From positions 2,525,001 through 2,589,000 of the forward strand of contig NZ_KE386491.1 in the NCBI RefSeq assembly GCF_000427405.1: 64,000 nt of DNA. Direction: 5' to 3'. Numbering within the stretch: position 1 is the first letter of the stretch; every line of letters starts with the position of its first letter. Both the position numbers and the translations under genes were made by a program. Below, one piece after another: positions 56,147 to 64,000 of the stretch. The notes beneath the pieces were generated by a model. It had not been told where the DNA came from, made no database searches, and saw nothing but the letters and a program-made list of their open reading frames with translations. This stretch comes from Flectobacillus major DSM 103 (GTDB lineage Bacteria; Bacteroidota; Bacteroidia; Cytophagales; Spirosomataceae).

Positions 56147-57891
56147 TGCGTAAATACATCTCAACATTAGTGATCTTAGCAGTATGTGTATTGGGTGCTG
56201 CTGCCCAAAATAGTAAACCTAAATATTATACCGATACAACATCGGGCAAATTGTACTGGAATAAAAAGTTACCTGTATATATCTGGGTGTCAACTACGCC
56301 CGACCATGCCGAGGAACTACTAAATAAATCGCCCAACGCCAAATATTCAGTACCATTTTATTTAGATACGGAAGGGGTTAACTTTATTCGTTCAAAAAAT
56401 GCCGTAGACCCCGAAACAAAGGCTATGGTTGAGCCACCACAAGAAGTTAAACTTGAAATCTACGCCGATGGTATCGCCCCTGAAACAGGTGTAACGCTAT
56501 TTAATGGATTCAAGAAATACGTCAACTCGGCTGGAAAAGTATTCTTTGGCCCTTTTGTAAACTTTAATTTGCAAGCCACCGATAAAACAAGTGGTGTTGA
56601 AACGGTTTATTTTGCTATTAACCAAAGCCCTTTTGAGGTATATACAACCGAAAAGAAACTTACCAATCAAGGCAATTATGTACTCAAATACTATGCCGTC
56701 GACCATGTTGGCAATGCCAGTCAAGTTCAGCAAGAAGCATTTACGGTAGACAACACACCTCCGTTTACCAACCTGAATGTGAACGGTGTTACCGACGACA
56801 AAGTGATTTCGTTTACTAGTAAAATGTATTTCAATACCGAAGATAGTATTTCGGGGTTGAAAACTACTTATTATAAGTTTGACGACGGTGCTTTACAAAC
56901 TTACGATGGTAAAAACATTCCATTTATGGCTCTTGCAGAAGGAAAACATACCCTATACTATTATTCAACCGATAATGTCAATAACCAAGAAAATACCCGA
57001 AAATTCGATTTCTTCCTTGATAAAAGTTCTCCTTTAATGGCAACCGATATTCTTGGCGACCGCTATATTGCCAATAATATCATTTACTTTTCTGGAAAAA
57101 CTAAGCTAAAACTTACGGCTATCGACAATAAGTCTGGCGTAAAGGACGTGAAGTATTCTATTGATAATCAACCATTTGTTAGCTACACAAACCCTTTCTA
57201 CTTGCCAAGTATTTCGGGTATTCATAATATTCGCTATTACTCTATCGACAACCTCAATAACCAAACTACCAGTTTGGCGGGTGTGCCTGGCTACGAAGAG
57301 TTTAAGCATAATGTAAGCAAAGTATATGTTGACTTAACAGGGCCAACACTTCAGCACGAAATTATTGGCGATATTGTTATAAGAAGAGACTCAATGCTGC
57401 TTGGGCCAAACAACTTTATCCAATTAAAGGCCGTTGACCCAGAATCGGGTTTACAAAAAATTACCTATAGTTTTGATGGAAAGCTCATCGAAACAGACTA
57501 TACAAAGCCAATCAAAATGACCGAAAAAGGCGTTCATAAATTTGAATATTTCGGCTATGACAACGTAAACAACCGCAATGCAGCCTCATTTGTGTTTGTC
57601 AGCGATATTGAAGGGCCTGAGCTATACCATTTCTTTACCGTTGGAAATATCAGCACCAACCGTCAGGGTCTCAATATCTACCCATCGACAGTAGGATTTA
57701 CCTTGGCAGGAACAGACATTCAAGCTGGCTTAAAGTCTATCACTTATAGTATTAATGGACAAGCTCCTAAAACCTACCTGAATACGATTAACGGATTTAA
57801 GCCAAATACAAAATACACGGTAAAAATTACGGGAACAGATTATCTGGGCAACCAATCGTTTAAGGAAGTAGTATTTATGACAGGCAAATAG
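56143..57891 (+). CDS. Exported protein with OmpL47-type repeated domains
   Basis: 582 residues. Signal peptide RKYISTLVILAVCVLGAAAQ. Then about four repeats of a beta-sandwich unit with the pattern D..SG...v.Y.i....f..Y.....G.h...Y...D...N: for example ATDKTSGVETVYFAINQ, YYAVDHVGNASQ, DSISGLKTTYYKFDDG, YYSTDNVNNQE, IDNKSGVKDVKYSIDNQ. This is the OmpL47-type or bacterial Ig-like repeat family. It may sit in the envelope as an adhesion or binding protein. The 4-base ATGA overlap with the kinase gene suggests translational coupling and a shared sensing role (inference). Confidence 0.82.
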   Translation: MMRKYISTLVILAVCVLGAAAQNSKPKYYTDTTSGKLYWNKKLPVYIWVSTTPDHAEELLNKSPNAKYSVPFYLDTEGVNFIRSKNAVDPETKAMVEPPQEVKLEIYADGIAPETGVTLFNGFKKYVNSAGKVFFGPFVNFNLQATDKTSGVETVYFAINQSPFEVYTTEKKLTNQGNYVLKYYAVDHVGNASQVQQEAFTVDNTPPFTNLNVNGVTDDKVISFTSKMYFNTEDSISGLKTTYYKFDDGALQTYDGKNIPFMALAEGKHTLYYYSTDNVNNQENTRKFDFFLDKSSPLMATDILGDRYIANNIIYFSGKTKLKLTAIDNKSGVKDVKYSIDNQPFVSYTNPFYLPSISGIHNIRYYSIDNLNNQTTSLAGVPGYEEFKHNVSKVYVDLTGPTLQHEIIGDIVIRRDSMLLGPNNFIQLKAVDPESGLQKITYSFDGKLIETDYTKPIKMTEKGVHKFEYFGYDNVNNRNAASFVFVSDIEGPELYHFFTVGNISTNRQGLNIYPSTVGFTLAGTDIQAGLKSITYSINGQAPKTYLNTINGFKPNTKYTVKITGTDYLGNQSFKEVVFMTGK

Positions 57892-57909
57892 ATTTCACCA
57901 TCTTACCAC

Positions 57910-58080
57910 AACATGAGTCATCCCGAATTTTGGGATAATTTCCAATAGAGTGCGAGTCATACCCTATTGGAAAAAAAGTACACAAATGTTAAGCATTTAT
58001 TGGCTATTAATCAAACAAGGCGGTCGAAATTAATTTTTCGACCGCCTTGTTTGATTAAAAAATTCGGGACAACTCATGTT
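57910..58080. repeat. Nested palindromic intergenic element
   Basis: Outer arms of 22 bases with two mismatches (57910-57931 and 58059-58080) enclose two further hairpins: a 10-base stem TTTCCAATAG / CTATTGGAAA (57939-57948, 57964-57973) and a 23-base perfect stem (58007-58029, 58036-58058). The whole piece is 171 bases between convergent genes. It could be a bidirectional terminator cluster or a small repeated element. Confidence 0.6.
58007..58058. terminator. Bidirectional hairpin, 23-base perfect stem
   Basis: Arms from TTAATCAAACAAGG... to ...CGAAA with a six-base loop, rich in G-C near the loop. It can form on both strands. No long T-run, so it is inferred from strength and place between convergent genes. 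Confidence 0.75.
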
Positions 58081-58086
58081 TTGTAT

Positions 58087-58965
58087 TTAGCGACCCAATG
58101 TAGGTAATGGTACAAATTCTGTTTCGCCTTCAATACGAGGAAAGGTTTGGTTGAGCCATCGTTCTTTAGCATCTTCTATGAGTTCCTTACTAGAGGCCAC
58201 AAAGTTCCAATAGATAAATCGTTCTTCAGGAAAAGCCTCACCGCCAAAAATATAAATGGTGGTATTGGCTTCCATCGTAAATTCGCATAAAGAACTATCT
58301 TTAGCCACCAAAATTCTCTTAGGGCTGTAGGTATTCCCATCGCTTTCTATCCCTCCCTCCAAGATATACATAGCCGTTTCGCCATACAATTCATGACCAA
58401 TTTTAACGGTTTGTCGGGCAGTAGATTTTAGTTCTAACAAATACAAAGGGCTATAAACAGGTACAGGCGATTGATGCCCCAATACTTCTCCTGCAATCAG
58501 CTTATAGGCAATACCATCGGCTGTCCAAGTAGGGATTTGTTCTTCTGAAGCATGATAAAAACTAGGTTGCATTTGCTCAAGGTGCTTGGGTAAGGCAATC
58601 CAGATTTGTAAGCCGTGCATAGATTTTTCGGAATGTCGTAAATATTCGGGGGTTCGTTCCGAATGGACAATCCCATTGCCCGCTGTCATCCAATTTACTT
58701 GCCCAGGCTTAATTTCAACGGCTGTTCCGAGGCTATCACGGTGCATAATACTTCCTTCAAAAAGATAGGTAAGCGTTGAAAGCCCAATATGTGGATGAGG
58801 CCCCACATCAAAATTTTGGTAATCGTGTAACTGTGCTGGCCCCATGTGGTCGATAAAGGTAAAAGGCCCTACCATGCGTTTTGTACGAAAGGGCAGTAAA
58901 CGACCTACCAAGAAATTACCTACTTCGTGTGGCCGTTCTTCGATAATATGACTAATATTAGACAT
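58087..58965 (-). CDS. Pirin family protein
   Basis: Bicupin protein of 292 residues. The N-terminal cupin has the metal-binding residues in FIDHMGPAQLHDYQNFDVGPHPHIGLSTLTYLFEGSIMHRDS and a Glu in NGIVHSERTPE, the family pattern. The C-terminal cupin reads like the Pirin_C group. Some pirins have quercetinase activity, others a regulatory role; no choice can be made here. It stands alone. Confidence 0.9.
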   Translation of the reverse strand: MSNISHIIEERPHEVGNFLVGRLLPFRTKRMVGPFTFIDHMGPAQLHDYQNFDVGPHPHIGLSTLTYLFEGSIMHRDSLGTAVEIKPGQVNWMTAGNGIVHSERTPEYLRHSEKSMHGLQIWIALPKHLEQMQPSFYHASEEQIPTWTADGIAYKLIAGEVLGHQSPVPVYSPLYLLELKSTARQTVKIGHELYGETAMYILEGGIESDGNTYSPKRILVAKDSSLCEFTMEANTTIYIFGGEAFPEERFIYWNFVASSKELIEDAKERWLNQTFPRIEGETEFVPLPTLGR

Positions 58966-59143
58966 AACATAGCTGATTTATAGCAATTTAGATACTTAAA
59001 AAAGTCCTTAATCTGGCAAATTACTGGATAATTCAAAAGAGTTTAGTTTTTCAGCAGACAAAATACACATAAAACGGTCGCTGAAAAACTTAGTTTAATA
59101 AATTTATACTGATAAAGGTATAATACAGAAGCTCAAACAGCCT

Positions 59144-62100
59144 TTACTGCTTTTGTACTATACCTTTTCCTTTATTTCTAGCCATAAGAGAAAGATAATA
59201 GCGATACAGAAAATCGTACAGAAGTAGTTCGTGCAAGCGTTGGCTATCGGGCATCAAACGATTGACAGTCATGTGAATCACATCGCTGAGATATTTATGC
59301 AATTCTGCTGGATTTTTTTGGCTTTTTACCTTCAACAGAATACCCTTGGTTTGTTGCGATTTTGTTACTAAACTGTATAATAAAGGAGCTAAAACATGAT
59401 TTTGGGCAGCATCGCTCGCCAAGATTCCCTCCAACGCTTTTCGGTTATCTCTAAAACGTTGGTCTAGCTGTAATTTCATATTTTTATCAACCCGAAACTC
59501 TCTTGCAAAACTATTTTTCATCTGCTCCATAATTTGCAATTTCTGAGCCAGTTCTATTTCAATATCGTTCAGCAAATAGTCAATGGCTTTTAGCCCCCAC
59601 AACCACCGTAATTCGTCACGTTCTGCTTTTTGTGTTTGGGCAATAAACGCTACAACGGCTTGGCTATCGTACCAAAATAACTGTTCGCTGAGTTCCATAA
59701 CATTTTCGCCATAACGTTCTATCTCACGTTGATAGGTATCAATTTGTATTTTAGCCAGAATCTTCTGATTTTCAAAATAGTGTAAAGTTTCTTTCAACCG
59801 CAATATTACTGCACCAAGATGCTGTAAATCTGGCAAATGGAGTCTCAACCGAATATGCTTGTCGGGGTCGGCATAGCGTATAAAAAACCAACTATCTATC
59901 TTTTTTTCAGCCAAAAGCTCGGCCATCAAGGGAGCAACAGCCTCTGCCAAAATAGTATCGGCCGACTGCACTCCGCCATATAGTTTAAAATACAGCCACT
60001 CACTTCCTAATGAAAAAGTTCTTGGCAAAAAGGTTGGAGGGGTTATATTTTGTACTATTCCCTGATAATGCTCTTTTTCTTTTTGTAAAAAAGCTACTAT
60101 CTGATTGGTATATCGCTGACTTTCTGTGTCCTGAATAGGCATAGTATTCTCATCAAATATTGCCTCTTTTAGCGTAATAAAAGGGCGGTTTTTGATAGTA
60201 TCAAGCCACGTATGTACACTTAAAGGTACGTTGGTACACACCAACAATTCGTTATCGGCATCCGACAGTACAAATCGTTTGGGCAAACGCCATTTTTGCC
60301 AAAAGGTTTCTAAGTCTTCTGCTGATACAGAATCCTGTAATAGATGTTCAAAATCAGCTCGTTTGAACTGCCATGAGGCGGGTTCTAAAATCAGTTTTTT
60401 ATAGCAAATTCTAGGAAAAAACTGAGCATCGGGACATACATTTTTCCACGAAATACCAACCGAATGGGTCAGTTTCTGTGATTGTAAATCTCCTAAAAAC
60501 TCATAAACGGGTACAGCATTACTTTTAAAATTATGAGCATTGCTAAGCCTTGGAATAATTTCTTTATTGTGCTTTTTCGAGCGTAAAATTACTTTTTGCG
60601 TATGAATATCTACCGAAACCATCAGGTCGTCGAGTGGAATTTGCTGTTCTTTGGACAAAGATGATTTTGATAAATAAGGAATTTCGTAAGCTCGAAAAGC
60701 AGGATGTAATAGGATATTCCCTACCCTATTTTCGGGTAAATGTACAATTTCAGCAAAAATCACCTTAGGGTTTTGGGTTTGCTCAAATTGGGCTATTTCT
60801 TTCGCCAAAGTTTCTATTTCGGCATGGGCATGAGCAAAACGACCTATAATATTGATAGCACTCGAACCTCCAACGTTTTCTAAGAAAATAGGAAACTGTT
60901 CATTACCAGTTAAACGAAACATTACGGGCAACGATGGTGCCATTTCGGGTTTTGCTTGCCCAAAAGCTTTTATTTCGTTTTCGTCTAAAACTACCTGATA
61001 TTCGTCATTCCGATATGCCTTGAGCCACTGCCTAAAAAGGTATTTTTGGAAAGGTGTATGGCTCAGAATAGTAGTATCGTTGCTTAGTGGTGGGCTATTC
61101 AAGCCTTCTACAATGGGGGTTCTATGGTTTTTTCCTGTATTGCCATAACCAATTCCTGCTTCGGTGTCTAATGCCAACAACAGGGGAACTTCCTGATTTT
61201 CAAACCTTTCATAAAATTTATCAATAAACTGTTGTAGCGTCGTATTTTCTTGTGGAGCTTGTAGGGAGTACAAAACATCGATGCCCTCCATCAATTCATC
61301 CTGATAGCTTTTTGATAAAGACTTTGTCGAAAAATGACTAATACGGTCGGTTTGAAAAAGTTTTCCTTCATCGAATGGCACATTGAGCAGTTGTATCAAT
61401 GCTACAATCTCTTGGTACACCGCTACCGAATTGGTTCGACGCTGGTCGATACTCACCAATAGTTCGTCTATTTTTTCGAGAATACCTATAATACCATCAA
61501 GCTTATTTTCATGATTAATACGTTTGAGTATTGGCAAAATCTGAGCGGTAAACTCTTCGCCCGTAATAGCAGGCTCAAGCTCGCTTACCAACAATTGACT
61601 CTCTATAAGCCCTTCTATAAACCCCAATGCCTCCTCTAGGGTAATATCGTCGGCAATAAGAGCATTGGCCAAATCGTGTACACTAGCCCCATTTTGACAA
61701 TTATTTACCACAAAATCAATATATTCCGAATTGGTAATAGCACTAATCTGATGATGCCTTTTACCTTGAATGTATTTGTATTCAACATAGCGAATCTCGT
61801 CGCCTAGCATATATTTGCTAGAGTTGGGAAAATACCGAAGCTGATATTTGATAAAAGGTATGTCGGCCAACTGCTGCGACAATGCCCCAGCAAAGTGCAT
61901 ATCTAAACGGGTATGCCGCTCAAAACTTGTAGACAAAGCCAATGCCGTGCCGCTATTCCACTCGGCTATACCACAGCCTGCAAACAAACCAAAAGGCGTA
62001 CACCTCGACTGCATTCGGCTATAGTATTTAGCTAGAGAAAAGGCTACTTTTTGTTGTTTTTTAGTATCGGTAATAGCTCCGTTTTTCCAATGAATGGCCT

Positions 62101-62254
62101 CGGCAAATAGTACAGGCGATGCTAAGTAAATAGCCTCAGCAAAATGAGGATTATCGAGTAAAGCTAAAAGAAAAGATTCGTCAAAAAAATCGGCGTAGTG
62201 AAAAGCGGGCGTTCGTACAATTAATTGGCGATGGAATTGATAGATAGATTTCAT
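59144..62254 (-). CDS. LanB-like dehydratase, full length, orphan
   Basis: Class I lanthipeptide-type dehydratase homologue of 1036 residues from the ATG at 62254. The N-terminal glutamylation part opens with RTPAFHYADFF and has SRMQSRCTPFGLFAGCGIAEW (about 80-100), the classic Lant_dehydr_N motif. The C-terminal elimination part (about 755-1030) has the SpaB_C features GSEWLYFKLYGG and DSWFFIRYADPDKHIRLRLHLP. Such enzymes dehydrate Ser/Thr in a precursor peptide using glutamyl-tRNA. No LanC cyclase, protease, transporter or obvious precursor gene is in the nearby sequence. An in-frame TTG at 62257 is one codon upstream and not preferred. Confidence 0.88.
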   Translation of the reverse strand: MKSIYQFHRQLIVRTPAFHYADFFDESFLLALLDNPHFAEAIYLASPVLFAEAIHWKNGAITDTKKQQKVAFSLAKYYSRMQSRCTPFGLFAGCGIAEWNSGTALALSTSFERHTRLDMHFAGALSQQLADIPFIKYQLRYFPNSSKYMLGDEIRYVEYKYIQGKRHHQISAITNSEYIDFVVNNCQNGASVHDLANALIADDITLEEALGFIEGLIESQLLVSELEPAITGEEFTAQILPILKRINHENKLDGIIGILEKIDELLVSIDQRRTNSVAVYQEIVALIQLLNVPFDEGKLFQTDRISHFSTKSLSKSYQDELMEGIDVLYSLQAPQENTTLQQFIDKFYERFENQEVPLLLALDTEAGIGYGNTGKNHRTPIVEGLNSPPLSNDTTILSHTPFQKYLFRQWLKAYRNDEYQVVLDENEIKAFGQAKPEMAPSLPVMFRLTGNEQFPIFLENVGGSSAINIIGRFAHAHAEIETLAKEIAQFEQTQNPKVIFAEIVHLPENRVGNILLHPAFRAYEIPYLSKSSLSKEQQIPLDDLMVSVDIHTQKVILRSKKHNKEIIPRLSNAHNFKSNAVPVYEFLGDLQSQKLTHSVGISWKNVCPDAQFFPRICYKKLILEPASWQFKRADFEHLLQDSVSAEDLETFWQKWRLPKRFVLSDADNELLVCTNVPLSVHTWLDTIKNRPFITLKEAIFDENTMPIQDTESQRYTNQIVAFLQKEKEHYQGIVQNITPPTFLPRTFSLGSEWLYFKLYGGVQSADTILAEAVAPLMAELLAEKKIDSWFFIRYADPDKHIRLRLHLPDLQHLGAVILRLKETLHYFENQKILAKIQIDTYQREIERYGENVMELSEQLFWYDSQAVVAFIAQTQKAERDELRWLWGLKAIDYLLNDIEIELAQKLQIMEQMKNSFAREFRVDKNMKLQLDQRFRDNRKALEGILASDAAQNHVLAPLLYSLVTKSQQTKGILLKVKSQKNPAELHKYLSDVIHMTVNRLMPDSQRLHELLLYDFLYRYYLSLMARNKGKGIVQKQ

Positions 62255-62653
62255 CAAAAATAAGTGGGCTTAAATATCTTGCTTGCAATTTAGGGATAAT
62301 CGACGAAAAATAAAGATACTTTGAGCTTATTATTCGATGAAGCTGTAGAGCTCCCCATTTTCAAGCCAAAAACTATTGAAACTTCCTATAGATTTTATGG
62401 ATTTCTTTTAACTCTCTCCAACAAGCTTTTGCGATTTTTTAACTATTTCACAAAAAAGAGGACATATTCTGCTGCTAACAATACTTGCAATTTTATTTGT
62501 TATTGGCAATAGTATTCTAAAGCCTACAGGGTATTCAATAAAATACAAATATTTGAAAATCAGATAATTGCATATATTTTTAAAAATAAATCATTTTTTT
62601 CTTGCAAAAATATACCGATTGGTATATTTTTGTATCATCAATCTAATACAGCC
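62255..62653. other. Divergent region, no precursor peptide seen
   Basis: About 400 bases between the LanB-like gene and the TetR gene. I found no convincing short peptide gene on either strand; a TTG-initiated frame of 63 residues at 62321-62512 has two Cys near its end but no leader features. Confidence 0.45.
62601..62632 (+). promoter_or_regulatory. tetR promoter with embedded operator
   Basis: CTTG (62601-62604), 20 bases, then TATTTTTG (62625-62632) form a Bacteroidota promoter. Between them is the palindrome TATACC-GATT-GGTATA (62611-62626) with extended AT arms. The site is the exact reverse complement of the one at 63257-63272. Confidence 0.7.
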
Positions 62654-63238
62654 ATGAGTAAAGCCGAGAAAACAAGACAATTCATTATTGAAAAAACTGC
62701 TCCTATTTTTAATACCAAAGGAGTTGCAGGTACTTCGATTCAGGACATGATAGAGGCTACAGGACTTACCAAAGGGAGTATTTATGGTAATTTCAAGAAT
62801 AAAGACGAAGTTGCTATAGCTGTTTTTCAATATCATTTACAAAAAATGCGGAGTGTTATTGACAGTGCTATTGATAGTAAAGCCAATTCAAGAGAAAAGC
62901 TTTTGTGTTATCCAGATATTTACGCCCAGTTTTTGTACAATAGCCTTCCAGATGGCGGTTGTGCCATTTTGAATACCGCCGTAGAAGCCGACGATACACA
63001 CCCTTTACTCAAAGAATACGCCAATAATGCAGTGATGAGTTGGAAAGAAAAAATAATCAATATTATTGAAAATGGCATAGCCACAGGCGAACTAAAAGAA
63101 TCAAATCATGCCGAAGCTATTGCTTTACAAATCATTGCTACAATCGAAGGAGCAATTATGGTGACAAAACTTACAGGAAAATCTAATTATCATCAATCTT
63201 TGATGGACACCCTACGCCAAACAATTAATCAATTATAA
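62654..63238 (+). CDS. TetR/AcrR family transcriptional regulator
   Basis: 194 residues from the ATG at 62654. Helix-turn-helix at about 8-52: IIEKTAPIFNTKGVAGTSIQ, then IEATGLTKGSIYGNFKNKDEV. The C-terminal domain reads like the TetR_C group seen in QacR/AcrR relatives (PDGGCAILNTAVEADDTHP). Identical palindromes lie in its own promoter and in front of the SDR gene, so it probably represses itself and that gene. The ligand is unknown, perhaps a reactive carbonyl compound, because the controlled gene is a reductase (inference). Confidence 0.93.
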   Translation: MSKAEKTRQFIIEKTAPIFNTKGVAGTSIQDMIEATGLTKGSIYGNFKNKDEVAIAVFQYHLQKMRSVIDSAIDSKANSREKLLCYPDIYAQFLYNSLPDGGCAILNTAVEADDTHPLLKEYANNAVMSWKEKIINIIENGIATGELKESNHAEAIALQIIATIEGAIMVTKLTGKSNYHQSLMDTLRQTINQL

Positions 63239-63256
63239 ATTTTTTTTAACCAAAAA

Positions 63257-63272
63257 TATACCAATCGGTATA
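63257..63272 (+). promoter_or_regulatory. TetR operator upstream of the SDR gene
   Basis: Palindrome TATACC-AATC-GGTATA, ending 22 bases before the SDR start. It is the exact reverse complement of the operator core before the tetR gene. Confidence 0.7.
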
Positions 63273-63294
63273 TAAAAACAAAAAAACAACTATC

Positions 63295-64000
63295 ATGAAA
63301 ACATCACAAAACACAATTTTGATTACAGGCGGCGGCTCAGGTATTGGATTTGAAATGGCAAAATTATTTTCACAACAAGGTAACCAAGTAATTTTGACTG
63401 GTCGTACCGAACAAAAACTTCAAAAAGCCGCCAGTGAAATTCCTAATAGCTCGTATATTGTTGCCGACGTTACCGACGAAGCCTCTGTTGCTGCATTGGT
63501 AAGTACCATTGAGCAAGAATATCCAAGCCTAAATGTGCTAATCAACAATGCTGGTGCGGCATCCTATTATAGCTTAACTAGCCCAGCCGTAAATGCCTAC
63601 AGCAAAGCCAAAGACGAAATAGAAACCAACTATTTATCTATTATCCGATTAACCGAAGCATTATTGCCCTTACTTCAATCCCAAACCCAATCGGCCATTG
63701 TGAATGTATCATCGGTGGTGTCGTTTGCTCCTGCCAAGGCTATACCCACTTATTCGGCTAGTAAGGCAGCATTGCACTCGTACACATATTTGCTTAGAGA
63801 AGAGTTAAAAAATTCGTCGGTAAAGGTTTTTGAAATTATGCCTCCGTTAGTCAATACCGACTTTGCCAAAGAAATTGGTGGCGAAAATGGCATCCCTCCA
63901 CTTGAAGTAGCCGAAGCTTTGGCAGAAGGCCTAACCAATGACCAATTTGAAATTCGTGTAGCCGTTACAGCACAATTGTACCAGCTTTTTTTACAATCAC
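63295..64000 (+). CDS. Short-chain dehydrogenase/reductase, DltE-like (partial)
   Basis: Starts at the ATG 63295 and runs past the window end, so the C-terminus is missing; 235 residues are seen. Cofactor loop TGGGSGIG (about 11-18), NNAGAA near 85, Ser in NVSSVVSFAPAKA, and catalytic YSASKAALHSY (about 154). The match is with the classical SDR group often called DltE or YdfG-like. It is 57 bases after the TetR gene and behind a TetR-type operator, so it is likely the repressor's main target. Confidence 0.9.
   Translation, partial: MKTSQNTILITGGGSGIGFEMAKLFSQQGNQVILTGRTEQKLQKAASEIPNSSYIVADVTDEASVAALVSTIEQEYPSLNVLINNAGAASYYSLTSPAVNAYSKAKDEIETNYLSIIRLTEALLPLLQSQTQSAIVNVSSVVSFAPAKAIPTYSASKAALHSYTYLLREELKNSSVKVFEIMPPLVNTDFAKEIGGENGIPPLEVAEALAEGLTNDQFEIRVAVTAQLYQLFLQS

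Noticed and set aside
62321-62512. Possible lanthipeptide precursor near the LanB-like gene
   Set aside because: The frame starts with TTG, lies on the opposite strand and has no leader motif or Ser/Thr/Cys-rich core beyond two Cys.

Overview
This window is AT-rich chromosomal DNA from a member of the Bacteroidota, most likely the order Cytophagales (Spirosomataceae-like genera such as Flectobacillus, Arcicella or Emticicia; this placement is an inference). The support is a TonB-dependent receptor with a carboxypeptidase-like N-terminus, a DUF4199 protein, PAS-rich and TPR sensor kinases, the block miaB / sigma-54 activator / lptE / TPR protein / secG / groES / groEL, and promoters of the Bacteroidota type (TTTG, about 19 bases, TAnnTTTG). 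I saw no rRNA, tRNA, CRISPR array, transposase or integrase.

Layout. 1-3.3 kb: ABC ATPase/permease genes on the minus strand, the first cut by the window edge. 3.5-6.4 kb: xylulokinase and a Gfo/Idh/MocA oxidoreductase. 6.9-10.4 kb: a long PAS/GAF protein without a kinase ATPase domain, and a TetR regulator. 10.7-13.8 kb: ferritin, a nuclease A inhibitor-like protein, a DUF937-like protein and cysteine desulfurase. 13.9-19.1 kb: a TonB-dependent receptor, a small zinc-ribbon membrane protein and a frameshifted MFS transporter. 19.5-23.6 kb: a compact defence cluster of HNH endonuclease, PAZ-less and catalytically dead Argonaute, and SIR2-type NADase. 23.6-26.4 kb: a GH13 alpha-glucosidase and an SDR. 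26.7-34.8 kb: the miaB to groEL housekeeping block. 34.7-37.0 kb: a small island between two copies of the groEL 3' end, carrying a DUF3883 nuclease-like gene and a zinc ribbon. 37.1-41.3 kb: a secreted protein, a di-haem cytochrome c peroxidase and a PhoX-like lipoprotein. 41.9-46.9 kb: phenylalanine/tyrosine catabolism (hmgA, phhA, hppD, a MarR regulator, fahA). 47.0-54 kb: flavin reductase, carboxynorspermidine decarboxylase, an unknown gene, a DEAD-box helicase and three envelope genes. 54.4-57.9 kb: a TPR histidine kinase overlapping a repeat-rich exported protein. 58-64 kb: a pirin, an orphan LanB-like dehydratase, and a TetR/SDR pair flanked by matching operators.

The most interesting region is the HNH-Argonaute-SIR2 cluster. 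Its Argonaute appears to join the N/L1/L2 part (the part called APAZ in short systems) to MID-PIWI in one chain without PAZ and without the catalytic Asp residues, while the SIR2 effector is a separate short protein. Known SIR2-APAZ / short-Ago systems are arranged the other way. The second is the duplicated groEL 3' end around a restriction-like cargo, which looks like a mobile or recombined insertion. Regulatory signals of note are a sigma-54-type promoter with a palindrome upstream of groES, paired operators for the TetR and MarR regulators, and many strong intergenic hairpins.
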